Below, piece by piece: positions 24,751 to 33,664 of a DNA stretch of 39,188 nt. Position numbers and translations under genes: made by a program. The stretch lies in assembly GCA_028066245.1 (NCBI GenBank), contig JALCBR010000041.1, positions 1-39,188 on the forward strand. The letters are read 5' to 3'. Each line of letters opens with the position of its first letter. Within the stretch, counting starts at the first letter, position 1. The DNA comes from Pirellulales bacterium. GTDB lineage: Bacteria > Planctomycetota > Planctomycetia > Pirellulales > S012-138. The notes below the pieces were generated by a model. It was not told the DNA's origin. It did not search any database and saw only the letters and a program-made list of their open reading frames with translations.

Positions 24751-26295
24751 TCACGTCTGTCGTCGAGTCGAGAATCGCAACGGCATCAACTCGAGAAAAT
24801 CATTCGTCGCGGGCGGACGCCAAATCAGCGCCATCGCTGAATACAGAAAGATTCCTATTGGAACGCAAGTGCAGAGTATTAAAACATCGCCTGCGCCTAG
24901 GAAACGCAGAATGCGATCCAAACTCCAAACGCCCGTCCCCATCACGCTACTCATAGCCAAAGGAGGAAACAGGCCCTCCAAGATTCGTCGTGAGCTAAGC
25001 CCTTCGACCAATGCGTTGGATAACCTCAGGCCTACAGGCAAGAAGGCGAAAGCTGTCGCGGCATACACTGCCGCCAACGGAATCAAGCCATACCGGACGG
25101 TCACCAAGAACAGGCAGACACGAATGAACGTCACCACTAATGAGTAGCGGAACAGAATGCCTGTTCGCCCTTTGGTCATGAAGAGTTGGCTCTGGGTTGA
25201 CGTAATACTTTGAATCATCCCAATCGGAGCGAGAATCCAGATCAACGGAATGGCGTCTCTCCACGCCGGACCTAACACGACGGTCACAAATGGTGAAGCA
25301 ATCGTAGCCAACCCCATCATCATCGGGAAAGTAATGAAGCCAATGGCTGCAACACACCGGACATACAGCGCAGAAAGTTGCTCGTCGTCATCCTGAAACT
25401 GCGACATTGCTGGGTAGAGGACGCGTCCCACAACCGCGGTGACCGCATCTCTGGGCAACAACATTAGGCGGTACGCCACCGAGTAAATTCCCAAGCTCCC
25501 CTTGCCCAAAGCGGCGCCAATGATCACGTCATCACCTTTTCGAGCGAAATAGTTGGTGATTCCGATTCCAAACAGGTTCAAACCGAAGGAGAATGTGCCC
25601 TCGAGTTCGTTCGAGCGGAAGACAAGCGCCGGTCGCCACTTCACCAGGCGAAAGACAGTGATGGCCCCGATAACTTCCGCCGTCAAACTTCCCAGCACGA
25701 ACGACCAAACACCCATTCCACCAACGGCAGCGGCAACAGCGACTGCTCCGCCGAGCAACGCCGCAAGAATTTCTCGGATGGCCAACGTCTTGAAGGCAAG
25801 TTGCTTTTGGAGGATGGCCGTGGGGATGATTGCCAGCGAACCGATGAAGAAACCAGCGGCAAGGGCAAGAATCAATCCCGTGACGTTGTGTTCCTGGAAA
25901 AACATCGCCGCGAGCGGAGCCGATAGAGCAATCCCCAACGCAACCACGCCTGCCAGGATCAACTGCAAGACAAAGACGCTGGAGAGGAAGTCTTTCGTCG
26001 GGGCTCGCTTGCGAATAATTGCGTTATTCAGTCCCAATGACGCGAACACGCTGCCAAAACCGATCACCAATGTGGCCATGGACATCAGACCAAATGTTTC
26101 CGGCGCGAGCAATCTGGCCAAGATGATCGAAACGACGAACTGAATCAGCTGTGCGCCGTATTTGGAGAAGGCGCTCCATCGCACGCCCTGCCGGATCTTA
26201 TCGCCAGCGTTGCCGGGTTCCTGGTGCGGTGATCGAGCGGTTAGCCCTCCATCAGCAGAAATGTTCTCGGACATTGATGACAAAGGGCGGCTCAC
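24751..26295 (-). CDS. Polysaccharide flippase (Wzx/WzxC-like, MOP superfamily)
   Basis: The 514-residue integral membrane protein has about 12-14 hydrophobic segments after a polar N-terminus. DKIRQGVRWSAFSKYGAQLI followed by ARLLAPETFGLMSMA is the usual start of the polysaccharide-export branch, and FARKGDDVIIGAALGKGSLGIYSVAYRL is the conserved mid-protein segment. Flippases of this type move lipid-linked oligosaccharides across the inner membrane. The ATG at 26295 is used; an in-frame ATG at 26274 is also possible, and neither has a clear ribosome binding site. It is followed by the pyruvyl transferase and diverges from the glycosyltransferase gene. Confidence 0.9.
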   Translation of the reverse strand: MSRPLSSMSENISADGGLTARSPHQEPGNAGDKIRQGVRWSAFSKYGAQLIQFVVSIILARLLAPETFGLMSMATLVIGFGSVFASLGLNNAIIRKRAPTKDFLSSVFVLQLILAGVVALGIALSAPLAAMFFQEHNVTGLILALAAGFFIGSLAIIPTAILQKQLAFKTLAIREILAALLGGAVAVAAAVGGMGVWSFVLGSLTAEVIGAITVFRLVKWRPALVFRSNELEGTFSFGLNLFGIGITNYFARKGDDVIIGAALGKGSLGIYSVAYRLMLLPRDAVTAVVGRVLYPAMSQFQDDDEQLSALYVRCVAAIGFITFPMMMGLATIASPFVTVVLGPAWRDAIPLIWILAPIGMIQSITSTQSQLFMTKGRTGILFRYSLVVTFIRVCLFLVTVRYGLIPLAAVYAATAFAFLPVGLRLSNALVEGLSSRRILEGLFPPLAMSSVMGTGVWSLDRILRFLGAGDVLILCTCVPIGIFLYSAMALIWRPPATNDFLELMPLRFSTRRQT

Positions 26296-26513
26296 TCATG
26301 CGGCTTGCAGTCGCAGCGTTTGTCCGGTAGCGATTTAGACTTCTATCCTGAGATTAACTTTCCACCGAATACCCAACGGGGCGGGTTCCCAGCACGAAGC
26401 CGAAACGCGTCTGCATGAACGCTGGTCATTATTGAATGGGGAGACCTTGCCTTCAATGGACCTTCTCTCTCTAATTATGGTTGTGAACTCTCCTACACCG
26501 CGACGATGCTCCG

Positions 26514-27608
26514 TTGAAGATCATCAGCACTGCGCCCATCTCAGGGCAGAACGACTATTGCCGCCTGTTTTACGAATCAATAAGTAAACATGGCATGGCA
26601 TTTGACGATAACTTCCAGCTAACAGGCGATTGGTTCTCTCAACGTTGCCGCGAATTCGACGCGCTGCATTTCCATTGGCCCGAGTACCTCATTCGAGATG
26701 TGCCGGCATGGACCAATCGGGTGCCACAGATCCCAGGTGCCTGGCGCGTTGCGAGTTTTCTTGGGTGGCGGTCAAATCTGAAGCTGTTGCGCCGCCTCCT
26801 TGCGGATTGCCGTAGGGCGGGCAAGCGCTTGATCTGGACGGCGCACAATCTGATTCCACACGGGAATCGGGCGCAGCGGTTCGCGTTGGCAGCTTACCGA
26901 GCGATTGCGGAAAGCACAGATTTGGTCATTTGTCACGATCAAGCGGCAGCGGACAGTGTGAAGGAACGTTATTCCCCGCCGGGCGAGATTGTTGTGATGC
27001 CGCACGGAAACTATGACGGTACCTTCCCACCGCCGGGGTCAGTGCAGGAAACTCGCCAACGCTGGTGCGTCAGTATGGATGATGCGCTGTTGGTGGGTGT
27101 CGGAACGCTCCGTCGCTACAAAGGACTGGAAATTGTTTGCCAAGCTATCGATGGGCTCAAAGCATCACCGACGATCATTGTTGCCGGTAATCCTTCCGAC
27201 ACCTCATATGTCGAGGAATTACGGAGATTGGCATCTCGGAATCCTCGCATCCGGATCGAAGCTCGATCGCTTAGCAACCAGGAATTTGCTGACTTGGTCA
27301 CAGCATCTGACGGCGTGCTACTGCCGTACCGCAGTATTACCGGCAGTGGCGCTTTGCTTGCGGCGTTAACACTCAGGCGAGGCGTGATCGCCAGTGACTT
27401 GCCGCTGTTTCGCAACACGGTTGCAAGGGAACCGCAAGCCGGGCGCCTTTTTGCGCCGAACGACGTTGCCGCGTGCCGCAGCGCGCTAGAAGATTTCCTT
27501 GCCATTCCCCGCGGGCAACGAGCACAAGCGGCACGGCGTTTGGCCGATGGGTTTGCCTGGAATAAAGTGATCCAACCGGTGGTCGATGTTCTGAACTGCT
27601 GGAAATAG
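26514..27608 (+). CDS. Glycosyltransferase (GT-B fold, group 1-like)
   Basis: A 364-residue sugar transferase. The N-terminal half has ALHFHWPEYLIRD and RLIWTAHNLIPHGN, as in family 1/4 glycosyltransferases that work on exopolysaccharide. The C-terminal half has LLVGVGTLRRYKGLE (nucleotide-sugar site), IVAGNPSD and ADGVLLPYRSITGSGALLAAL, where the usual Glu-rich motif is replaced. The start is a TTG; the nearest upstream ATG is out of frame. It is divergent from the flippase gene, and the 218-base space between them probably holds both promoters. Donor and acceptor are unknown. Confidence 0.85.
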   Translation: MKIISTAPISGQNDYCRLFYESISKHGMAFDDNFQLTGDWFSQRCREFDALHFHWPEYLIRDVPAWTNRVPQIPGAWRVASFLGWRSNLKLLRRLLADCRRAGKRLIWTAHNLIPHGNRAQRFALAAYRAIAESTDLVICHDQAAADSVKERYSPPGEIVVMPHGNYDGTFPPPGSVQETRQRWCVSMDDALLVGVGTLRRYKGLEIVCQAIDGLKASPTIIVAGNPSDTSYVEELRRLASRNPRIRIEARSLSNQEFADLVTASDGVLLPYRSITGSGALLAALTLRRGVIASDLPLFRNTVAREPQAGRLFAPNDVAACRSALEDFLAIPRGQRAQAARRLADGFAWNKVIQPVVDVLNCWK

Positions 27609-27677
27609 CCACGTGGCAACGAGCTACGTCTTCCGGGACCGCGGGATTTGGAAAACAACGGCTCCGTGAACCTGGGA

Positions 27678-29078
27678 TCATGCAGTTTGTTGCAGTGAAG
27701 CTTCCGCGTTCAATTTGTTGTAGAGCGTCTTGAGACTGACGCCGAGTTCTTTGGCGGCTGCCGGCTTGTTGCCGTTGTGACGCTGTAGCGCTTCATGAAT
27801 GGCTACCATTTCCAGGTCTCGCAGTGTTTGACCTCGTCTCAAAGTGAGCGTCTCGACGCTGCCAGAACTGCGAGGGCGTCCCAACCGCTGCGGGAGATGC
27901 TCAGGCTGAATCGGGCCATCATCGCAGAGGATGGCAGCATGCTCAATCACATTGGCGAGTTCACGGACATTGCCTGGCCAATCGTGCCGGGAGAGTTGTT
28001 CCTCTACGTCTGGCGTAAAAGCCTGATCTTCTGGGCGTAGATGAGGACGGAATCGTTTCAGGAGATGGCGCGCCAGTGGAACGAGGTCACCCGAGCGCTC
28101 ACGCAACGGCGGCAATAGAATCTCGAACGTGTTGATACGGTACATCAAGTCTTCTCGGAAATCGCCGTCATCGACCATCTGCTCAAGCTGACGATGGGTT
28201 GCGCAGACGATGCGAACATCGACCTTGAACGGCTCGTTCTCGCCGATTCGACGGATCTCACCACTTTCCAGAACCCGCAGCAATTTGGATTGCATCTGCT
28301 TGGGAAGTTCGCCAATCTCATCCAGGAACAGCGTTCCACCGTTGGCAACTTCAAACAGGCCAACGCGATGCTCCTCTGCTCCCGTGAAAGCGCCTTTACG
28401 GTGTCCGAACAACTCACTTTCGATCAAGTTTTCCGGCAAGGCTCCACAGTTAATTGGTACAAACGGCATCTTCGCCCGCAAGCTACGGTCATGGACCGCT
28501 CGGGCAACCAGCTCTTTACCTGCGCCGGTCTCGCCACGGATCAAGACCGTGGACTCCGTTGGTGCCACCTTGGCAATCAACTCATGAACGCGCTGCATGC
28601 CTGGCGACTCACCGATAAGCTGGGACGGGCCTTGCAGGCAGTCAAGTCGACGCTGCAAGGCGCGAAACTTGTTGGTCAATTCGCGCTTGTCCGCCACGCG
28701 TTTGAGCAATGACTCGATCTCTATCAATTTGCATGGTTTGGTCAGGTAGTCGAAAGCACCGTGTCGCAATGCGCCAACAGCTGTCTCCAGCGATGACTTG
28801 CCGGTAAGCACAATCGCTTCCGTATCAGGCGAAAGCTCTTTGGCCTTGGCAATGACTTCAATCCCGTTGAGTCCCGGCATGTCGAGATCGACGAGCACGC
28901 AGTCGTAGGTATTCTTTTCCAGCGCCGCGACGGCAGTCAGACCGTCGGGACAGACAGCCACTTCATGCCCCATGCGCGGTAGTTCCAGGCTCATCAGTTC
29001 CTGCAGTGAGCGTTCGTCGTCAGCAAACAGGATGCGCAGGCTCTTAGGCGACTTGGTATTGATGACTTGACTCCTCAA
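27678..29078 (-). CDS. NtrC-type sigma-54-dependent response regulator
   Basis: A 466-residue activator of sigma-54 RNA polymerase. The receiver domain (about 14-130) is intact: Asp20-Asp21, phospho-acceptor Asp64 in VDLDMPG, Thr92 and Lys114. The AAA+ domain (about 150-385) has Walker A GETGAGKE, the sigma-54 contact loop GAFTGA at 229-234, and Walker B GGTLFLDEIGEL. A Fis-type helix-turn-helix lies at the end (NKPAAAKELGVSLKTLYNKL). The only start I see is a TTG at 29078, inside the sensor gene, with GAGGAG right behind it; a CTG just before the receiver domain is possible. It overlaps the sensor gene by 35 bases, so translation is probably coupled. Confidence 0.95.
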   Translation of the reverse strand: MRSQVINTKSPKSLRILFADDERSLQELMSLELPRMGHEVAVCPDGLTAVAALEKNTYDCVLVDLDMPGLNGIEVIAKAKELSPDTEAIVLTGKSSLETAVGALRHGAFDYLTKPCKLIEIESLLKRVADKRELTNKFRALQRRLDCLQGPSQLIGESPGMQRVHELIAKVAPTESTVLIRGETGAGKELVARAVHDRSLRAKMPFVPINCGALPENLIESELFGHRKGAFTGAEEHRVGLFEVANGGTLFLDEIGELPKQMQSKLLRVLESGEIRRIGENEPFKVDVRIVCATHRQLEQMVDDGDFREDLMYRINTFEILLPPLRERSGDLVPLARHLLKRFRPHLRPEDQAFTPDVEEQLSRHDWPGNVRELANVIEHAAILCDDGPIQPEHLPQRLGRPRSSGSVETLTLRRGQTLRDLEMVAIHEALQRHNGNKPAAAKELGVSLKTLYNKLNAEASLQQTA

Positions 29079-30702
29079 ACGGTGCGGCCAAGGGCAGTAT
29101 CACGCGAACACGTTCCTGCCGGTCGGACTCTGATGGTATCGATGTCGTTGGTGTTGAAATATTTCCGCCGTAATCTCTGACGATGCACTCGGCCAGTGAA
29201 AGCCCGAAGACGGCGGCAGGCTCTTCCAGATCTATGGAAACGTCGCGGGTAACGATCAGCGGTGAATCATCACTGTCGGAAACGACAAGTTGGGCGAACT
29301 CGCCAATCACATTCAGGTGCAAAGTCACAACTTGCCCGGCACCAACACGATCCAAACGGTGCACCAGCAGTGAAAGCACGACTTGCTTGATCTCCTGGGG
29401 ATTGGCTTCGACGACGATGGGTTCTTGGGACTTCAGCTCAATCGTCTTGTTCGCATACTTGCCGGAGCGAACCAGGAGATCAACGACGCTTTGACCGAGT
29501 TCGCCAATATCCAATCGCTCGCGACGGTTGTTCCCTGATCGGGAAAGATCCAAGAGGCTTTCCGTAATCTCTTTGCAGCGAAACGCCGCGGCCGAGATTG
29601 CCTGCAACTCCTTGATGGCAGTTGAAGGATCGATCCTCTGCTCCTGCTTCGTGTGGGAGTCGGCGTCAGTTGAAGATGGTTTGGGCAAGGCGGAGCCTTC
29701 GATCCCGCTCGCGTTGTTTTCAGCGTGACTGCCATCTGAGAACACAGCCTCAAGCGTCTTTGCGCGGTCACGAATCACGGCCAGTGGCGTGCTGATCTCA
29801 TCAGCCACCCCGGCGGCGAGAAATCCTACACCGGCCAATCGTTCGGTTCGCACAGCTTGCGAGGTGCGTTCCTGCACCTGGCGGTCGAGATCATCTCGAA
29901 TGGTCCGAAATTCGTGGGTCATTTCGTTCATCGCATCCGCCAATTCCCCCATTTCGTCTTGTGAGTCAAGACGAATGGCGTCATTGAAGTCCGCTCTCAC
30001 AACCTTACGTGATCCCTTGATTAAGACACGTAGCGGGCGAAATACCCATCGGTACAGAATCCAAAGCATGAATGCCGTTAGACCGGCAGCGAATAGACTT
30101 GTAACCCAGGCGGCACGGATGCGTTGCCCATAGGCAACTCGGGCAACCGCAGGAAGTTCACTGACGTCGCTCTGCACAGCGCGGGGCAAATCACCCACCT
30201 TAGCTTTGAGCTGCTTGGCAATTGCCAACGCTGTCACCTTCCCATCCTGATGACTGCCCTTCTCCAGGGAGGTATCCAGCTCATTGATAATTAGCTCAAT
30301 CTCCTGCAAGCTGGCTAGCTCAGCATCAAAATCTCGTTGATCCTGCTCCGCCAGTTTGGACTTCGATTGTGCCCGATAGTCCTCCAAAGAACTCCGCACA
30401 CCTTCGAGATCATGCTTCAATTCCATTCGGAAGAGGAGTTCCTCCGAAGAAAGCTGCACGATGCTTGTTCCTTGCGACGTCCTTCCCCCCTCTGCCCGTT
30501 CACTCAACTCCAAGTGAAGTTGATTCACACGTCGCTCCAGGTCTGTCGCTCGGGGCAGGCTGGCAACACGCTCCAGGTGCTTTACTAGGCCACGAAAGGC
30601 ATACAGGCCCTCAAAACTACTCCAGCAGAGCACGGAAACCGTGAACAACCACAGCAGCAGGGCCAAAATCAACTTGGATCGAATGGGGAGCCGGGCGAGC
30701 AC
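29044..30702 (-). CDS. Degenerate sensor histidine kinase with HAMP domain (likely pseudokinase)
   Basis: The 552-residue protein has a transmembrane segment (11-30), a periplasmic helical domain (about 31-195), a second segment (198-220), a HAMP domain (221-275) and a kinase core. The H-box reads GVADEISTPLAVI where active kinases have GVAHEIxNPL: residue 301 is Asp (GAT at 29802-29800), not His. The ATP domain is also altered: the N-box is EIKQVVLSLLVHRLD without its Asn, and the G1 motif DxGxG reads DSDDS. The second DHp helix (AAAFRCKEITESLLDLSR) is normal, but a polar insertion of about 40 residues (322-362) separates the helices. It is probably a sensor that cannot phosphorylate in the usual way. 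It overlaps the regulator gene. Confidence 0.88.
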   Translation of the reverse strand: MLARLPIRSKLILALLLWLFTVSVLCWSSFEGLYAFRGLVKHLERVASLPRATDLERRVNQLHLELSERAEGGRTSQGTSIVQLSSEELLFRMELKHDLEGVRSSLEDYRAQSKSKLAEQDQRDFDAELASLQEIELIINELDTSLEKGSHQDGKVTALAIAKQLKAKVGDLPRAVQSDVSELPAVARVAYGQRIRAAWVTSLFAAGLTAFMLWILYRWVFRPLRVLIKGSRKVVRADFNDAIRLDSQDEMGELADAMNEMTHEFRTIRDDLDRQVQERTSQAVRTERLAGVGFLAAGVADEISTPLAVIRDRAKTLEAVFSDGSHAENNASGIEGSALPKPSSTDADSHTKQEQRIDPSTAIKELQAISAAAFRCKEITESLLDLSRSGNNRRERLDIGELGQSVVDLLVRSGKYANKTIELKSQEPIVVEANPQEIKQVVLSLLVHRLDRVGAGQVVTLHLNVIGEFAQLVVSDSDDSPLIVTRDVSIDLEEPAAVFGLSLAECIVRDYGGNISTPTTSIPSESDRQERVRVILPLAAPFEESSHQYQVA

Positions 30703-30855
30703 GCGACCTCCTTGCGGCCCTCACTGCGTCACATCCGTGTGAATTCGCGGTAAAGGGCTGCGGAGTGTAACACCGCCTGTGGAGATGGGGCAAGACAGGG
30801 TCAAAGAGCTCGCTGTCACTGGTGGCAGGCGACCGAGAGTATCTGTCTTACTGGC

Positions 30856-32058
30856 TTAGCCAGAGGACTGACCTTCATAGACTGCGTTGGCGGCGGCAAC
30901 GCTATCGCCGCGGCCAAACTCATAGCCTTGGGTTGCCAGCAGTTGCTCTAAGGCGGAGAGGAATAGCAGCACGTTGTTGCGGCGCGCGCCATGTCCCATG
31001 AGTCCGATTCGCCATGCCTTACCTTTAAAGGCGCCCAGTCCACCACCGATTTCAATCCCGAACTCGTTGAGCAGACTGCTGCGGACAGCAGCATCGTCAA
31101 CTCCATCAGGAATCTTTACGGCATTGAGCATTGGCAATTGGTAGCCTTCGGCCGCCGCATAAGAGATTCCAATTGAGTTCAACCCTGCTTTTAGCGCTTG
31201 AGAATTAAGTTTGTGACGCGCAAATACGTTATCGAGTCCCTCTTCAAGCACAACCTGCAGCGCTTCGTAAAGGCCCCACGTCATATTGATGGGAGCCGTG
31301 TGATGGTATACGCGCTCACTCCCCCAGTAGTTGGCCAACATCGAAACATCAAGGTACCAGCTTTGCACCTTGGTCTTTCGGCTCTTGATCACCTCCAAGG
31401 CGGTAGGGCTGAACGAAACGGGCGCCAGCCCTGGGGGGCAAGAGAGGCATTTCTGCGAACCGGAATAAACCGCATCAATCTTCCATTCATCGACTCGGAC
31501 CGGCATGCCTCCCAGTGATGTGACAGCATCGACCAGCAATAGTCCGCCAGCTTTGTGAACGACTTCAGAGATTGCTTCGATTGGCTGACTTGCGCCCGTG
31601 GATGTTTCCGCCATGACGACACCCACAACTTTCGGCGAAAAGTCGCGGATGGCCTTCTCAATCTGCTCAGGAGAAAATACTTCTCCCCACGGCTGCTCAA
31701 TCACTTTCACTTCAGCTCCGCACCGACCGGCGACATCTGCCATCCGTCCGCCAAAGACACCGTTGACGCAGATGAGCATCTTGTCGTTGGGCTCAATCAG
31801 ATTGACAACCGCCGCTTCCATTCCTGCGGATCCGGTGCCAGAAACCGCGAATGTCATTTCGTTATCCGTCATGAAGACTTGCTTGAGCATTGCACGCAAG
31901 CCATTCATCACTTCCAGAAAGTACGGGTCCAAGTGCCCGACCGTGCCCGCGGACATCGCCTTTTGCACGCGGGGGTGAATCTCGCTTGGCCCCGGCCCCA
32001 ACAGAACACGAACGGGTGGGCACAGAGCGGGAGGGCGGGGTGTAGGTGAGGGTGGCAT
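30856..32058 (-). CDS. Class V aminotransferase (alanine-glyoxylate/serine-pyruvate type)
   Basis: A 400-residue PLP enzyme of fold type I. LLGPGPSEIHPRV near the N-terminus is the signature of alanine-glyoxylate and serine-glyoxylate aminotransferases and their PucG relatives. AVSGTGSAGMEAA binds the cofactor phosphate, Asp177 in LLLVDAVTSLGG the pyridine ring, and Lys203 in SGSQKCLSCPPG forms the Schiff base. WRIGLMGHGAR near the end holds the carboxylate-binding Arg. Likely roles are glyoxylate detoxification or serine-glycine interchange; PucG-type use of ureidoglycine cannot be excluded. It is monocistronic as far as visible, 153 bases upstream of the sensor gene on the same strand. Confidence 0.92.
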   Translation of the reverse strand: MPPSPTPRPPALCPPVRVLLGPGPSEIHPRVQKAMSAGTVGHLDPYFLEVMNGLRAMLKQVFMTDNEMTFAVSGTGSAGMEAAVVNLIEPNDKMLICVNGVFGGRMADVAGRCGAEVKVIEQPWGEVFSPEQIEKAIRDFSPKVVGVVMAETSTGASQPIEAISEVVHKAGGLLLVDAVTSLGGMPVRVDEWKIDAVYSGSQKCLSCPPGLAPVSFSPTALEVIKSRKTKVQSWYLDVSMLANYWGSERVYHHTAPINMTWGLYEALQVVLEEGLDNVFARHKLNSQALKAGLNSIGISYAAAEGYQLPMLNAVKIPDGVDDAAVRSSLLNEFGIEIGGGLGAFKGKAWRIGLMGHGARRNNVLLFLSALEQLLATQGYEFGRGDSVAAANAVYEGQSSG

Positions 32059-32547
32059 CGAATTACAGACAAGATCGAAAGGGAGACTGCCTCGGCGAAT
32101 GGAGCGTGGCCGTACGGCTCAGCCGCACATTCTATCGAAGAAATGATCTCTGGCTAGAATGCGCCATCGTTCGATATCAAGCAGTCAGATTGCCATTGGG
32201 AGGGGTTAAGACGAACCGCTCGACATCTTTTTGTGCTTCAGCATCTTCCACACATTCGATTGGCGAGGGATTCGGCAACTTTTGCAGATGATCCAAATGC
32301 CATTGTGACATGCCGTCGTGACGGCCTTCAATCTACGTCAGGTGCGCGAGTAAGATGAACAACTCGTGATTCGCAGCATCTTTGCGCCACCACTTGGATT
32401 CTTTCCTTGTGATTCGTACCGTCGGTTGCTAAATCAACAGGCGGCTCGTTTGTCGTTGGTTGCAATGTCACGAGCCGTTTAATTTGGCCTTTTGTGAATA
32501 TTGCGGTCTCTGCAGGAACGACCTGACACTCACGCGCACATTGCCCG
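32059..32547. other. Intergenic region between divergent aminotransferase and queE genes
   Basis: This 489-base gap separates two divergent starts, so both promoters should be here. I find no convincing ORF or tRNA and no preQ1-riboswitch-like motif before queE. Two inverted repeats stand out: GCCGTC/GACGGC at 32312-32325 with a two-base spacer, and CGGCTCG/CGAGCCG at 32442-32477 with a 22-base loop, about 70 bases before the queE start. Neither has a clear T-tract. Confidence 0.5.
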
Positions 32548-33183
32548 ATGCCATATTCCGTTAAAGAGATTTACTACACCATTCAAGGAGAAGGACGTCA
32601 GGCTGGTCGTCCGGCAATCTTCTGCCGGTTTGCGGGATGCAATCTTTGGACTGGCCTAGAGCAGGACCGTGCCGGTGCGATCTGCGATTTTTGCGACACG
32701 GATTTTGTGGGAACCGATGGCGTTGGCGGAGGCAAGTTCCTGCATGCCGAGCAACTGGCGGATGCTCTCCTCGACAAGTGGCCTAGAAAGTCATCGCAAC
32801 GGCCATACGTCGTGTGCACGGGCGGGGAACCACTGCTGCAGTTGGATGCGGATCTCATCGATGCACTCCATGCCCGTGAGACAATGATTCACGTTGAGAC
32901 CAATGGAACACGCGCATGTCCCGATGGGGTGGATTGGCTGTGCGTGAGTCCTAAAGCCGGAGCGGCCTGCGTTCAACGTGAGGGAGATGAACTCAAGCTC
33001 ATTTTTCCGCAAGCCAACCAAGACCCCGCCGATTGGATCGACCTGCCATTTAAGTACTTTTTTCTTCAACCGATGGATGGCCCTGACTTCGCCAAGAACG
33101 TGCAAGCGGTCACCGACTATTGCCTTGTGCACCCCCAATGGCGTGTCAGCTTGCAATTGCACAAACAATTGGGAATTGCCTAA
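32548..33183 (+). CDS. queE: 7-carboxy-7-deazaguanine synthase
   Basis: QueE is the radical-SAM enzyme that contracts carboxy-tetrahydropterin to 7-carboxy-7-deazaguanine, the third step towards preQ1 and queuosine. The 211 residues begin VKEIYYTIQGEGRQAGRPAIF, the family start. The 4Fe-4S cysteines are C31, C46 and C49: the C-x14-C-x2-C spacing is typical of one QueE branch rather than the classical Cx3Cx2C. TGGEPLLQ and HVETNGT bind SAM and substrate. queC and queD are not in the window, but tgt is. The gene is followed after about 70 bases by repeat copy C. Confidence 0.94.
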   Translation: MPYSVKEIYYTIQGEGRQAGRPAIFCRFAGCNLWTGLEQDRAGAICDFCDTDFVGTDGVGGGKFLHAEQLADALLDKWPRKSSQRPYVVCTGGEPLLQLDADLIDALHARETMIHVETNGTRACPDGVDWLCVSPKAGAACVQREGDELKLIFPQANQDPADWIDLPFKYFFLQPMDGPDFAKNVQAVTDYCLVHPQWRVSLQLHKQLGIA

Positions 33184-33263
33184 AGCACCTGCTCGATTGC
33201 TATTTCGCTCGCCCAGGCGAACTCTGTCAAGTCATCTCTCGATGGGAAGCCACGCACCCTGCT

Positions 33264-33300
33264 CTCAGGCGTACGGGCGAAATTGACATTGGTCAAATTT
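33264..33300 (+). repeat. Left 37-base inverted-repeat arm of repeat copy C
   Basis: Identical to the left arm of copy B and complementary to 33461-33497 apart from three positions. The arms enclose 234 bases. The eight bases left of the arm in copies B and C are also shared (ACCCTGCT), so homology extends slightly beyond the arm and hides any target duplication. Confidence 0.9.
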
Positions 33301-33358
33301 TGGGATGTTTCCGGCGAACATGCGCGCTGCCGAGCGCCATAGGAGGTTGACGGTTAAC

Positions 33359-33430
33359 ATGCTGCTGAACTTAACGTCAGGGTTGCCGGTGATGTTGTCG
33401 GTGCCATTGCTGGTTAATTGCTGGCCATGA
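33359..33430 (+). CDS. Hydrophobic 23-residue micro-ORF in repeat copy C
   Basis: Same ORF as at 10953-11024, differing only in the last residue (Pro for Leu). It has the same AGGAGG 12 bases before the ATG and the same TGA stop. Identity of the whole 88-base block with copy B, beside a more diverged right half, suggests recent spread, gene conversion or selection on this block. Function unknown. Confidence 0.4.
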   Translation: MLLNLTSGLPVMLSVPLLVNCWP

Positions 33431-33460
33431 AGCGTTTGCGTCACTCCCTGGGGGCGGGAA

Positions 33461-33497
33461 AAACTTGACCAATGACAAATTCGCCCGTACGCCTGAG
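33461..33497 (+). repeat. Right 37-base inverted-repeat arm of repeat copy C
   Basis: Reverse complement of 33264-33300 with three mismatches. Two of these differ in place from the mismatches in copy B; the third, near the inner end, is shared. Confidence 0.9.
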
Positions 33498-33664
33498 AAA
33501 TGGCGCGCTGGGAACGCCGCGGCAATTCAGTCACGCGTCTGCGAAGTGACGGGAACTGCCGATGAACAGGACAGAAATCGAGGCTCCAGCCGGTTGCCGT
33601 CCAACACCTCAGCCACATCCGAGTTCGTCAATGCTGGCGACGGAACGTCAACAAGTAAAGCGTT

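Noticed and set aside
26400-26514. A possible sigma-54 promoter (TGGGGAGACCTTGCC) upstream of the glycosyltransferase
   Set aside because: The GG to GC spacing is one base too short and the GGCAC part is missing.
32442-32477. Hairpin upstream of queE considered as a preQ1 riboswitch
   Set aside because: The loop is 22 bases and none of the preQ1 aptamer core motifs is present; it is only a simple inverted repeat.
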